A stretch of DNA of 64,000 nucleotides, taken from the NCBI GenBank assembly GCA_037176845.1, contig JAYKXP010000120.1, positions 1 through 64,000 on the forward strand. The letters are read 5' to 3'. The notes beneath the pieces were generated by a model. The model had not been told where the DNA came from. It saw only the letters and a program-made list of their open reading frames with translations, and searched no databases. Positions 12,719-23,763 of this stretch are shown in pieces. The position numbers and the translations under genes were made by a program. This DNA is from Paramarasmius palmivorus. Its lineage: Eukaryota > Basidiomycota > Agaricomycetes > Agaricales > Marasmiaceae. Numbering within the stretch: position 1 is the stretch's first letter; each line of letters opens with the position of its first letter.

Positions 12719-15287
12719 AAGACCTGAGCCCCAGCAAAGGTAGCCGGAAGCTGTTGTCAAGCTGATCAGCCGTTACCTGAGTCCATTACCTAACGTGTGT
12801 GGGTCTCTGTTGGTTGGAATTTGCAACTGCAGTTGAGTCATCCATCTCTTCTTTCAACCGCAACCATGAGCCATCCCTCTTTGCCAACCACCTCCTCAAT
12901 GTCCGACGCCACTACTACCTATCTTGTGCGTGATCTACGACAATCAGCCTAGGATCTTGTACAGCAGAACAATGATTCCTTTCCCCTTGAACTTCGATTC
13001 CAAAACCGACTTGCTTTTCTTGCAGCTCTCGATCACGCTCTAACATTGGAGGAGGCACATACCATGACTAGGATTCGAGATACCGGTTTTCTGGGATTCA
13101 ACTACAAGATTCCTGATGCCCACGAATTTCTCAAATGAGGTCTTCAACGGTTGTTGTTGGTTGTATCTTGTGAAGAAAATCAACGAGCAGGCTATTCCAC
13201 TGTTGCCTTGGGGGCCTTTTGGAACGGTCCTGCCCTACACCTTACTGGGGAAGTTGAAGGGTCTATCCCTGACACCCCTTCTAGCCCAGTAGCCTCTATG
13301 GCACCAACAATGGCTATTACCTCGCCTGCACCTAGTCTGCATAGCTGCAGTGGTTCGTTTTCGAACTGTGGACACGTGGCAGCTGGATCTTCAGCACCCC
13401 GACTTCCCCAGGCTGTTGGTGCACTGGCAGAAGGGCCTTCTGCGACTGTGGTGATGCCTGTTTAACATGAATCTCCTTCTGGGGCATCCTCTTCCTCATC
13501 CACTCCTAGCACGTTCTCTGTGGACCTGGGTGAAGGGTTCAGCGTATCCTCAGCTGATTTGGAATGTTTCCGGCCGACTCTTGTGAGTCTTAGGGCTGGA
13601 AAGTCAAGCGAGATGTCCCAGACCCTTTCGTGTTTTCGTGGAAGCCAGTTTTCCCATGTAAGTAACTTCAACACTCAATGGAACCTAAATTTTACTAATT
13701 CAGTTGGGTAGGCACCTTGCGAGCGTTGTTGTTCCTTGAATGTTTCTTGTGACTGGGCTGACTCTGGAAGTCATTGCGTTCGCTGCAAAAAGCTGAAGTT
13801 GTTGTGCTCTAGAACAGAAGAGCAATGTCTTTTTGTGTTGTATCACAAATTTGGGATTGGACGCGCACTAGCTGAGCGATTGTTGAAGGTACATTTTCCT
13901 TTTTCCCTTTTTTCTCAAAATGATCCATGTTCGGCTAACGTCAGGGTAAATGGTTCTTGTTCTTAGTATCCCATCAAACGTTCAGATCCTAAGGGCCCCC
14001 CTCCGAAATCATTTATCACTTCTCCAAAGAAGTCGAAGCAGGCTTCTCTTCCTTCAAGGCCCAGGGAGCCCCCCACCAAACACATCACTAGGAACAAGTC
14101 AGCTATGGCTCGAGCTAGGCGGGTGGCTTCCCCTGTAGATATGACAGTGGAGCTCCCTTTCTTGTCTCAGTTGGGAATGGATCGATCTTCTTATCAAGAG
14201 TTGGATACCCATATGGCGGATGAGTCATGTCCATATCAGATTCTCTGTCATCGACCTGGTCCTGGGAGGGACTCCATGCTAGTGGTTCGTTCCAGAGCTT
14301 CCATGCATGGGTCAGGACCATCCAACCCTGTCAATTCTGAGTGGACAACCAATCAATCGAAGAGCCAGCAGAAGGTTGTCAATTCAGAACCCAGGGCAAC
14401 AGTCGCCCCCAAACTCTCTCGAGATCAAACCGACAAGAAGGGCAAGGGTAAGGAGAAGGCGAAAGTCCAGTCTCCAGATCAATCACCTGGTGAGGCTGCT
14501 TGCTCTTTGTATTTGGGAGTTTAACTCGTGTTGGCTAACCGTCTGGATTCAGATGAAGTGGACGACTTCTTATTGGACTCCATCCAACCTGGATTAGCCG
14601 AATTCTTGATGATGGGCATCCAGCCTTGGTCTCCACCTCCCTTACAGCCTTTGCCAGAATCAGCTATTACTGAGTTGGAAGCTGCTGAGCTTCTGGAGGG
14701 CATGTGACATAGCCGGGACAGCGCTTACAACATCCCTCTCCTGGGAGAAGCTGGTCCTTCTCATCCCCGCATGTCAGCCAGCGACTCAGCTGCTGTTCCC
14801 TCTTTGGTATTGCTGTTCCCATCACCCCTTCATAGCTGAAGCATTAGGTTCAGCGATCAGGTTGAGACCACGGTTATTCCGCAATCAACCTCGGGGCCTC
14901 AAGAGAATCCAAATCCAGTAAGTGTCATTCTCGTCCCTTTTTAACCCATGTGGATGATTCCAACCTGATGAAACCTTTTTCTTGTGTCTCTCATGCCTTC
15001 TTCCCCACCACCGCTCTTGCCATTGGTTGTTCCTCCACGTCTGGGTTCTCCTGATTGGGGTTACGCCTATGAACGACAGTCCTCTGAGGCTTCCTCAGTC
15101 AACCCTGAAGCTGATACGGAATTGGACCGGCTGAGAAAAGAGAATTCGGACCTTAGGAAGCGTGTGGACCGTTACAAGCACAACATGCAATGTCTCAACT
15201 GCAACTTTGGTGATAGGCAGGCTACCGTTCATCGCTTGCGCGGAGAACGAAATGAGTTGCGAGCCACTGAATGGGTTCAATTGGTGT

Positions 15288-17170
15288 AAGGCTGTCTAGA
15301 GACAACAAAACACAACTCAACCTCTTTTGTGCGAGGATGGCTCGGCGTTGGCAAAGGTTCCGCACGGTAGTAAGATCAAGAAACAATGTATTATCGCTAT
15401 AGACACTCTAGTACTCGATCTAGACCAACGAACAACAAAGGTGCGTGGTATAGAGAAAGGTATAAGGTGTATATTCGTATCCAATGAACAAAGAAATCAA
15501 CAAAATGCAACAGGATAGTGCCCAAGTGCAGCTAGCCTCTTCAATATCCAAACTGGATCAATTCCAAACAAGTTCAACAATGACCAATATATGGCAATGG
15601 GAGGCCCTCAGTCCTCAGTGCCAAAACAATAAGTAAGGTGGCCCTCTGTCCACAATACTTCAGTTACAATAGATAAGGAGGCCCTCTGTCCTCTATATCT
15701 CAAACTTAGGTAGGAGGCCCTCTGTCCTCAGTACCTCAACTTAGATGGGAGTCCCTAGTACTCCAAACCTCGGTGGTCAAGTCAAATCCCGTCTAGACGC
15801 AACTCAGTACGTTCTATTCAAGAGACTACTGTACGCTTATCACAGCTATACAAGTAGCAAATCACTGACTCTGTGTCAGGTGGGGTATATTCTTAAATAT
15901 TCTCTGAAGTCAAGTTCCAAAGTCGTTGATTGCTCTGTGCTATCTGACAGTGGGGGGATCTACTTGCTTGCCTTTTCATATCGAAATGGGCCAGCTTATA
16001 TACCCTGTAGCTGTCCTATTTACCCATAATCTACAGATACATACTTCTAGCTATGATTCCGATGGCTCGCTGCCCATACAAGGTATAGAACTACTTAAGA
16101 AGGAAATGAAATATTCTTTTTAGACGATCTTTCGTCCATATTCTGGGTTTATTCGCATTTTGGTCCTGAAAGCAGTTCCAAATATTTGGCTAGCTCCACG
16201 TCGGAAATCGCTCGGTGGACTATCCTTCTTCCTTGTGCTGACTCACTCTTGCTAGACCGCATGGTACATAGCTGTTGAGCGGAGACGGCTCTCCTTGGTA
16301 TCGGATATCGTCAGGAACTGCCTAGACATCTTCCCTTCGAGTCCCTCCCTTAGAGTCTATTCTTCTATATTCTTCTAGGTTCAAGAATGCGTAATTCTAT
16401 CACCATTCCTAGCTAGCACTTCGTCTAGCCAGGGGAAAGGTACGGTCTCTCCTCTGAGATATAATTCTCTGGTTGGTTTCGGATCTACACCTTTCGGCGA
16501 TGAGTCCGAAATGTCCTGGGCAAGTAACTCGCTTGTAGTAAGCGGCTAGCGTAAAACCCTAAAACCTTGCTTGCTTATCAAGTCGATCTTCGGCCGTCTA
16601 GCTTCGGATCTCATCGATTTTACTAAGCTATGCTGAGAGCTTCGGATTAATCCAAGCTGCAACACGCACACTTCCTCCTAGAGCGGAAGATCCTCTTTCC
16701 ATCATATCCTGCCAGCGTCTAGACTGGTCAGTCAACAATGTGTCTCTACGCCTATACGTCTATTCTGTGCCAAGTTCAAATCCCCTTGGTCGCAGACATT
16801 ATTCCAGGTCTCTAGTCGCAACAACTCTTCCAGATCAGTTGTATAGCCTCATAAGAAGTCTATAGCCAATTCCATAGCGTTTCTATAGATGACACGACAA
16901 CCGTCTTTCTAGTATAGACAGTCCTACAGTTTTCGGACATGTCTAGCATGCATGGCTAAGTCCCCAGTTACCATAGCCTGATCATACGATCCATGAACAA
17001 GCGTATAGACAACTAGTAACTCTTTGTTAGAGCCTAAGTCCGCTTTCACTAGTTGCTCGGGCTCACACTAGTGCTCTTGTTTCCCTTATCAAGTGTATTA
17101 AAACTTGTTGAAGGCAAGAATATTCGTCTAGATACGCGATTTATATTTTGGACCATATCACCGCTTTAGC
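15288..17170. mobile_element. About 1.9-kb insertion in an intron of the antisense gene
   Basis: The coding parts on either side join in frame if this block is treated as intronic: GTAAGG donor at 15288 and a TTCCAG acceptor near 17,235. The block has no long open frame, is rich in CTAG tetranucleotides, and holds a short tandem repeat array. I see no convincing target duplication or terminal repeats, so its class is unknown. It may be a solo LTR or other non-autonomous element. Confidence 0.45.
15598..15765 (+). repeat. Imperfect tandem repeats around GGAGGCCCTCTGTCCTC
   Basis: Five units of roughly 35-40 bp each carry a version of GGAGGCCCTCTGTCC followed by an A/T/C-rich tail (cores near 15,599, 15,640, 15,678, 15,714 and 15,748). 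The last unit is the most diverged. Confidence 0.6.
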
Positions 17171-18044
17171 CGATCCTCAGTACGTGCTGAACCATCCTCC
17201 TTTCTTGTTCCTTTTTTGACCTCTTTGTGTTCCAGGAATGCTGTGATAACCAACACTCTTTGCGACCAGCTTCATCAGCAATTAGGTGGCCAATTCAACA
17301 ACCAACTTCAGGCTAGGGATAGGCGAATTTCTGATCTGGAGCAAGAGCTGGCAGAGATTGCCAGTATAGGCATGAGGTATTACATGGCTGATGCTCTGCC
17401 TTTCGTGCAGGATCTGCAGGGTGCCATTCGAGATATCTGGTCAAGGGCTAACTTCGGTTTACCCAATCGTGGTTCCATGGTGGATGAAGAGGAAGAGGCC
17501 TGGGTTTGTGATACCCTTCTGGACATAGAGCACTTGGCCGGTCGTACTACCCATCTGTTGGAGGATGCCACTGCTCTAGTGGGGATGTTTCGCCCTTCCC
17601 ATAGCTGTGCTCACCAGGAGGATCTTGCAAGACTTTCTACCTATGCTGGGGACTATTACCGTCCAGGAGGTGCATATGGAATTGCATTGAATAATCCCTT
17701 GTGTCAAAATGGTGGTGAGTACTAGCGTTTTGTTCCTTTGTTGATGCATTTCCTCATCATTTTCATAGCCGAACATTGTCCTGTAGGGGCTGCTAAATTT
17801 CCCAATAAACATCGTTGACTTGAAGAGGCTGCCGCAGAGGCTCAGGAGGATGAAAGTAACGATGGGGATGAGGAAGATGGGGAGAATGAAGGTTAATGGT
17901 TTTGAATGGTTGGAATTGATCAGTGTCCATGTAATCTTCTTGATAAATAGTCTAAACGTGTGTTTTGGTGCTTCATGGTTATCGTATGTGATTTTCGAGA
18001 GAAAATAAGAATAATTGAGTAGCACCAGCGATTCTGGCTAACCT

Positions 18045-20007
18045 TTAAGGTTTCTTCTGTGCCCAGCCTTCGATTTCCTTGAGGCTGGGGCCTACTCCTG
18101 GATTAGAGATGTGATATTCGAGTACAGAGTCCCAAGAGTTGCCTAAATCAGCTTTATCTCTCCACTGATTCTCCTCCGATCCATATCCTTTCCAGGACAC
18201 TAGCCATTCGTGTCTTCTTCGTGATTTGTTGAACCGGTAACCCAGTACTTGGTCGATCTTGTATTCCTCCTGTCCTTCTACTTCTATAGGAGGTGGATGA
18301 GGTCGTGGTCACAGTGGGAACTCGTCAGGTATAGCCTTTCGTAGCAGGTTAACATGAAAGACATTATGAATCCTAGAGAGCATTTTTGGCAGCTTGAGTT
18401 GGTATGCTCTCTCACCTATCCTTTCCTCAATTCTGAAGGGGCCCATCCACAAGCTGTCCAACTTCTTAGCTGGACGTTTGGTTTTGACATTCTTGGTGTT
18501 CAACCAGACTTTCTCTCCCGGCTTCCAGTCCGGTGGATCAGTTTCCCTTTGTCCCACTGCTCCTTGTACTGTGCGATAGCCGACTGAAGTTGTTCTTGTA
18601 GGTATTGATGAAGGACTGCCTAGTCTTGCACAAACTCTGAAGCTGCGGGTACCCCAGAGTTGCTTGGGTCAAATGAAAGTGTTGGATGGTAACCTTTATT
18701 TGCGAAGAATGGGGAGATGCCTGTGGAATTGTTGGGATTGTTGTTGTGCACACACTCGGCTATGGGCAGCCAGTCTACCCAGTCATCCTGCTGATAGTTC
18801 ACATAAAGGCACAGATACTGCTCCAAGGGTTGGTTGGTGTGTTCTGTCTGCCCATTGGTTTCAGGGTGATATGCAGTGGATAACCGAATTTCTACCCCCA
18901 GCATCCTACATACTTCCTTCCAGAATTGGGAAGCAAACGTCATTCCTCTATCCGAGATGATGTGAATAGGCAGGCCATGCTTTGCGAACACATGGTGAAT
19001 AAACAACTTCACCAGTTGGACGGCGCTGTCGGTTTTGTTACAGGGTATGAAGACAGCCTGCTTGGTTAACCGACAGACCACCACCATGATAGCATCGAAC
19101 GTGCTAGACAGAGGCAAGTCAACAATGTGATCAACCGTGATAGACAACCAGGGTTTTTGGGATATGGGCAACGGTCTAAGAGTTCCCAACAGCTTTCACC
19201 TATGAATCTTGGTTCTGTTGCACTCGAAACAAGACAAGTTGTAGCGTCTGATATCTTGTTTCATACCCGGCCAATAATAGGATCTCATGATGAGTGCCTT
19301 GGTTTTACATATGCCAGGGTGTCCTCAAAGGAAATGATCATGATATTGCTGCATCACAGACAACCTCAGATGTGGATTGTTGGGAACATAGATGAGTCCT
19401 CTCCTTCGTAGCAAACCATTTTCCAGGGTGTACTCGCTAGAACGTTCCGACTCCAATGAGTCTACCAACTTTTCCCAATAGTTGTCCTTCTTTGTTTTTC
19501 GAATTCAGCTATGAAGAGCTTCTTTGTTAAGCAGCAAGCTCACCATGAGTTGTTCAGGGGGCAGGAACACTCATTTGTTCATGGTGTTAGCCAATTTCTG
19601 GTTGCTCTTCTTGGGATAGATGTCAGGGCGTCTGGTGAGCGTGTCTGGTTTTGCCCCAAGCCTTCCAGGCCTATAATTGAGGATGAAGTCAAAACCAGAA
19701 AGGAACTCGTTCCATCGTGCTTGTTGTTGGCTAAGCTGTTTCATTGTGGTAAAGAACTGGAGGTTGTTATGGTTGGTGTAGACCTGCACAGTGTGCCTGG
19801 CCCCTTCCAGGTATGCTCTCCATTGCTTGAATGCCTCTACGACAGCTAACATTTCCTTATCGTATATGTCGTAGTTCAACTCAGCTGGGCCCATAGATTG
19901 TGCATAGAACGCTACTGGGTGAATTTCTCCTGTATCCGGGTGAGGTTGAGAGATGATGGAAGCAATTGCATAGTCGGAAGCATCTGTTTCTAGAATGACC
20001 GGTAAAG
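18045..20007 (-). pseudogene. Chromovirus pol 3' part: RNase H, integrase, chromodomain
   Basis: Read on the minus strand, RNase H begins with VILETDASDYAIASIISQP and continues with MGPAELNYDIYDKEMLAVVE. The integrase zinc-binding part follows (HDHFL..GHPGICKTK, then CFECNRTK). The catalytic core shows the three acidic positions in SITVDHIVDL, ISDRGMTFAS and YHPETNGQTEHTN. A C-terminal block WMGPFRIEERIGERAYQL comes next and then a chromodomain (IDQVLGYRFNKSRRRHEWLV, WKGYGSEENQW) at about 18,150-18,265. The chromodomain directs integration to marked chromatin in this group. Breaks include stops at about 19,565, 19,515, 19,278, 19,197 and 18,617-18,619, a frame change between the integrase core and 18,557, and a TGA at 18,309-18,311 where CGA would keep the frame. 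Confidence 0.9.
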
Positions 20008-20011
20008 CCGG

Positions 20012-21827
20012 TGATACGCCTGACTTTTAATACCTTTTATTCGAATGCATTATTGCACTTTTATATTCTGTTATGCTATGATTGGGACTATGAAGGACTA
20101 GTATGAGCCCTGAATAGCTAGTCAAAGTCAAGGACTTGTCAGACGCACTTATATTAGCAGGTATATGGTTACATGATACGCCTCACATGGGTATCTGGCC
20201 ACTGCTATAGCTTATATTAGTGGTTCTGTCAATGCAGACCCTTTCCTGAAAACTGTAGGGAGCTGTACTATGTTGGATCACGACTGGTACACTGTCTGTG
20301 CAAGGTCTAAGACATATCAAAGGGACTATTTGCTTTTAAACACTTTTAATACTTCTTTATGACCAACCAAAGAGATGAGCGGGTTCAAGGGAACAATCCA
20401 AGTTGATGTAGGAGACGGCTTCATCGGCAGATATGATCTGAGAGCTTATGGAAGGCACTTGCCGAGTCTAGAATTGTTGGCTATAGTTGTTCCTATTAAT
20501 CGGACATGGAGACATATGGTTGTCATGGTACGGAGACTAATATAGAAGATAAACTGCTTATAGAAGTGTTCCTTGTGGACACGGAGACTTGTAAAAGATA
20601 TGCCAGGTCCAGAATATGGATGACTGAGCATTCCGGTGTGTGGAGAAGTCGGAAACGACTCTTATTGGTGGAAAAGCGCCTTGGCACAAAGAAAAGAAAA
20701 TTTTAAACAGGCTAAACACCAACCCACAGGCACAGGATTCAACTCCTGAGTCTAAAGATAGAAATTCCTATTTATTGGTCACGCATAAATGACTTATATG
20801 GACGTTGTGACTGTCATATTTTCCTGATTTGTATATTTCCTATAGACTATCTCTGTTCCTCACTTATTTCACTTGTGTTCTGTCTGTTTTCCATCTTTTA
20901 TTACATATTTCTTTACTTATATTTCTAGACATTATATATAGGCTTGCAGTTTGTAGGTAGAAGGACAGAGAAGACAAAGAGAGAGAGTACTGTTAGCCCA
21001 TATCATTAGGTTGTATGTGGCTGTCACTTAAATAGACCTCTTTGATCTGATAGTTGATCTGCTGGCACATGTGCATTTCGATTGGACCTCTTATATAAGT
21101 TGATCCAGTGGTGTTTCATGCTTGTTACGAGTCGACCTCTGATCAGACCTGGTTGATCTATTGATGACCTTTGCATTCACTTCCACTTCCTCAGGACAGG
21201 CCCTAGATTGAAAGTCTAGTTGAGACCTTACTGTGTACAAGAGCTTAAGTTGTATTGGCAGAGAGATCAAGTATTCTGGCTTGTGATCTGCAGCTCTAAG
21301 CATTGGTTGCATTGTGTTTCTGTGTAGAGATTAGACCTTGGACTAGCTTTTATAAGCTTTAGTGACGTAGAAAGGCCCAGATTGACCATTTGGAGAGTCA
21401 GTTGGATTCCTGCTTGCACACAGTTCGTTGATTTGATTCTATCAGGATCAGTACACTTGAGGCAGTATTGGTTGAACTCAAGATCACTACCTATAGCACT
21501 TGGGACTGTTTCCTACCCTATTATAAGCATTCGTAACCTTTAGTTGCCACTAATATAAGGTGTATCTCGATTGCTTTTGAAGTAACAAAGAGCGTATCAT
21601 CACTCTCAGATCTATAGTTTGTGTACTATTCTAAGTACGGCAACTCTGATCACGTTGAACCTCACTTGCACAACTAGTCACCACTAGTGTGCTGCTGTTC
21701 ATAACCAGCATCTACTGAATCTTTGTATTTGTGGTCTTTATTAGGCTTCTGCTGTGTCCTACAGTTCTATTAGTGACCCAAAGTCGCAGAGCCCACTACT
21801 TATACTTAGGTTGTTTGTGACGCATTA
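20012..21827. mobile_element. 1,816-bp insertion flanked by CCGG
   Basis: This block splits pol between RT and RNase H. CCGG stands on both sides (20008-20011 and 21828-21831). Removing the block with one CCGG restores an in-frame junction LRHFDPALPVILETD. The ends are weakly inverted (TGATACGCCTGA against TAATGCGTCACA). It has no coding capacity. Parts of it recur elsewhere: 21,370-21,440 matches the reverse complement of about 32,920-33,000, and 21,440-21,690 resembles 60,190-60,435. It is a dispersed non-autonomous element of uncertain class. Confidence 0.7.
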
Positions 21828-21831
21828 CCGG

Positions 21832-23147
21832 GTCAAAATGTCGAAGGATGGGGGCCTTGGTAAATGCTTCCTTTAGTAGTGCAAAAACTGAATTGTGTTG
21901 TTCGTTCCATTTCCAAGGTACGTTCTTTCCCAGCAGTCTTGTCATTGGCTTGACTATGCCTGAGAAGTTGTCTATGAACCTCCTGTAGAAGTTTGCAAAG
22001 CCGAGGAATGATTGTATATCCTTTACATTGCACGGAGTTGGCCACGACTTGATAATCTCCACTTTCTTTGGGTCCATTGCAATTCTGTTTGGGGAGACGA
22101 TGACGCCAAGGTACTCTACACTGTCTGTGTAGAACTCACATTTCTCGGGTTTCACATGCAAATTGTTGTTCTGTAGACATTGCAATACTCGCTTAACATG
22201 GTCCTTGTGCTGCTCCTCATTCTCGGAATAGATCAGAATATCATCCAAATAGACAATCACAAAGACGTCGGTCATGTCATGGAAAATGTCGTTCATGAAA
22301 CGTTGAAAATGAGAAGGTGCGTTCATAAGACCAAACGGCATAACCATGTATTTGTACATGCCATAACACGTTCTAAAAGCTGTTTTCCATTCGTGACCCG
22401 CTGCAATGCGGATGTTGTTATATCCAGCTCTCAGGTCCAACTTGGTGAACACTTTGGCTTTTATGAGCTGGTCAATGAGGTTTCCTATCAAGGGGAGAGG
22501 GTAGCGGTTCTTTCAGATAACCAGATTGAGTTTCCTATAGTCCACACATAGCCAAAGGGTACTGTCTTTCTTCTTGGCAAATAGGACAGGTGCTCCTACT
22601 GGTGAATTTGATGGGCGAACAAATCCTTTGCCCAACATGTCGTCCAGGTACTCTTTAAGTGCTTTGAGTTCCTTTTCAGACATGTCGTATAGCTTCCTGA
22701 TAGGCGGTAGTGGACGATCCTCTGTGTCGATGGTGATATCATAATCCCTGTGGGGAGGCATCCTTTTTGCTTCACCTGCAGAGAACACTGCTGCATATTT
22801 TGGAACTCTTTCGGTACAAACTTATCAAGAACCTCTTGTTCGGTTAACTTGTGTTCCTTTGTAGCCAATGGTTCATGTGTGGCATGAAGTTTCTCTGCCT
22901 GAACATGCTCTTCTGATTGTGAGGGCTCGTGTGGTTTGGTCTTATCCGCTTCTGGTTCTTGGGGGCGATAGTGAAGTTGGTATACTTGACACCCTTCATG
23001 TATTAGCTTTAGAAACGGAACTGCGCCTAACATGCTGATTTGGAGCGTCTTCCAAGGCGCTGGCTTGGTGTCCTCGGCTGGTGTTTCACCTGGTTTTGTT
23101 TGTTCATCAAGTGAAATAGCATTAACATCGTTGTTGTTACATGACAA
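21832..23147 (-). pseudogene. Chromovirus reverse transcriptase
   Basis: The minus-strand frame 22788-21832 (one internal stop) contains the gypsy RT landmarks in order: [90 protein letters not shown], the catalytic YLDDIL (22240-22251) and SFLGFANFYRRFI. The stop near 22,511 is TGA in VI*KNRY, where arginine CGA is expected. The region upstream, 22,600-23,147, is coding-like but frameshifted. The frame continues into RNase H once the 1.8-kb insertion is removed. Confidence 0.92.
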
Positions 23148-23228
23148 TGAGTCCGTGATAGCAGTTGTTTTGTCGTTGAATGCGTCAGTTTGGGAAATTG
23201 ATACCCCCCCATCAAGAGTCTTCTCTAT

Positions 23229-23763
23229 TCAACTTTCTTCAGCTAATCCTGATGACGGGCTGGAGAAAGTTGAGGGTGAAGACTCAGTCAAAACGGCTAC
23301 CTGGACGGACATGGAATCGTAGAGAGGCAGCAGAGAGTAGTTGTGCAAGACAGAGGCCGATATGCGTGTACCTTGTCGCCTGAAATCGACTGTTAGGTTT
23401 GCCCAGTTGATATTCGGGTTTGCTTCCCTTAGCCAGGAAAATCCCAGTACCACTTTTGCAGCCAGATGGAGTTTAGTGAGAAAGAAACGGACTGAGAAAA
23501 AGGATCTGTTGGCAAAGATAACATCCCCAACAACATATTTGGTTATCATACCCCCAGATGTTTCCTGGAATAGGTACCGGAAGTTTGTGAATGCGTTCAG
23601 GGAAGTGTTGGTAGGCTTCGTCTCTGTCTAGGAATGAGGAAGAGGCTCCTGAGTCAATCAGGGCTGCGAAAACGAAGGAAAAGAGCATAAGGGTTATAAT
23701 TAAAGCCTGTGCAGACTGCGAGGTTAGCCGAAGTGCGTCAGTGTCTGCAATTTCTGAGCACAT
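23229..23763 (-). pseudogene. Chromovirus aspartic protease
   Basis: The active-site stretch ALIDSGASSSFLD (about 23,640-23,665) is typical of retroelement proteases, which cut the polyprotein as dimers. A frame change lies near 23,560. In the second frame VVLGFSWLREANPNINW is the conserved end of gypsy proteases before RT. The protease is in a different frame from gag, so either a frameshift event joined them or a later indel separated them. Confidence 0.85.

Larger units (their letters stand above)
12866..17896 (+). pseudogene. Antisense accessory gene: Zn2Cys6-like, coiled-coil protein inside the chromovirus
   Basis: This plus-strand, multi-exon gene lies between the end of pol and the 3' LTR. 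The exons I can place are 12866-13657, 13712-13888, 13967-14489 and 14553-14917, then about 14984-15287, about 17235-17714 and about 17771-17896, with GT-AG junctions that keep frame. Exon 1 starts MSHPSLPTTSSMSDATT. Exon 2 carries six cysteines spaced C-x2-C-x6-C-x8-C-x2-C-x6-C (13718-13807), which fits the fungal Zn2Cys6 pattern. Then come a Lys/Pro-rich basic stretch, a heptad-like segment (ELDRLRKENSDLRKRV), a second helical segment (ISDLEQELAEI) and an acidic tail (EDESNDGDEEDGENEG). That layout resembles a DNA-binding regulator; function is inferred only. At least six stops interrupt it, about four of them TGA for expected CGA. I do not recognise the full-length family. Confidence 0.6.

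Noticed and set aside
15598..15765. CRISPR-like array
   Set aside because: The repeats are imperfect and tandem with similar tails, the genome is eukaryotic, and no cas genes are present.
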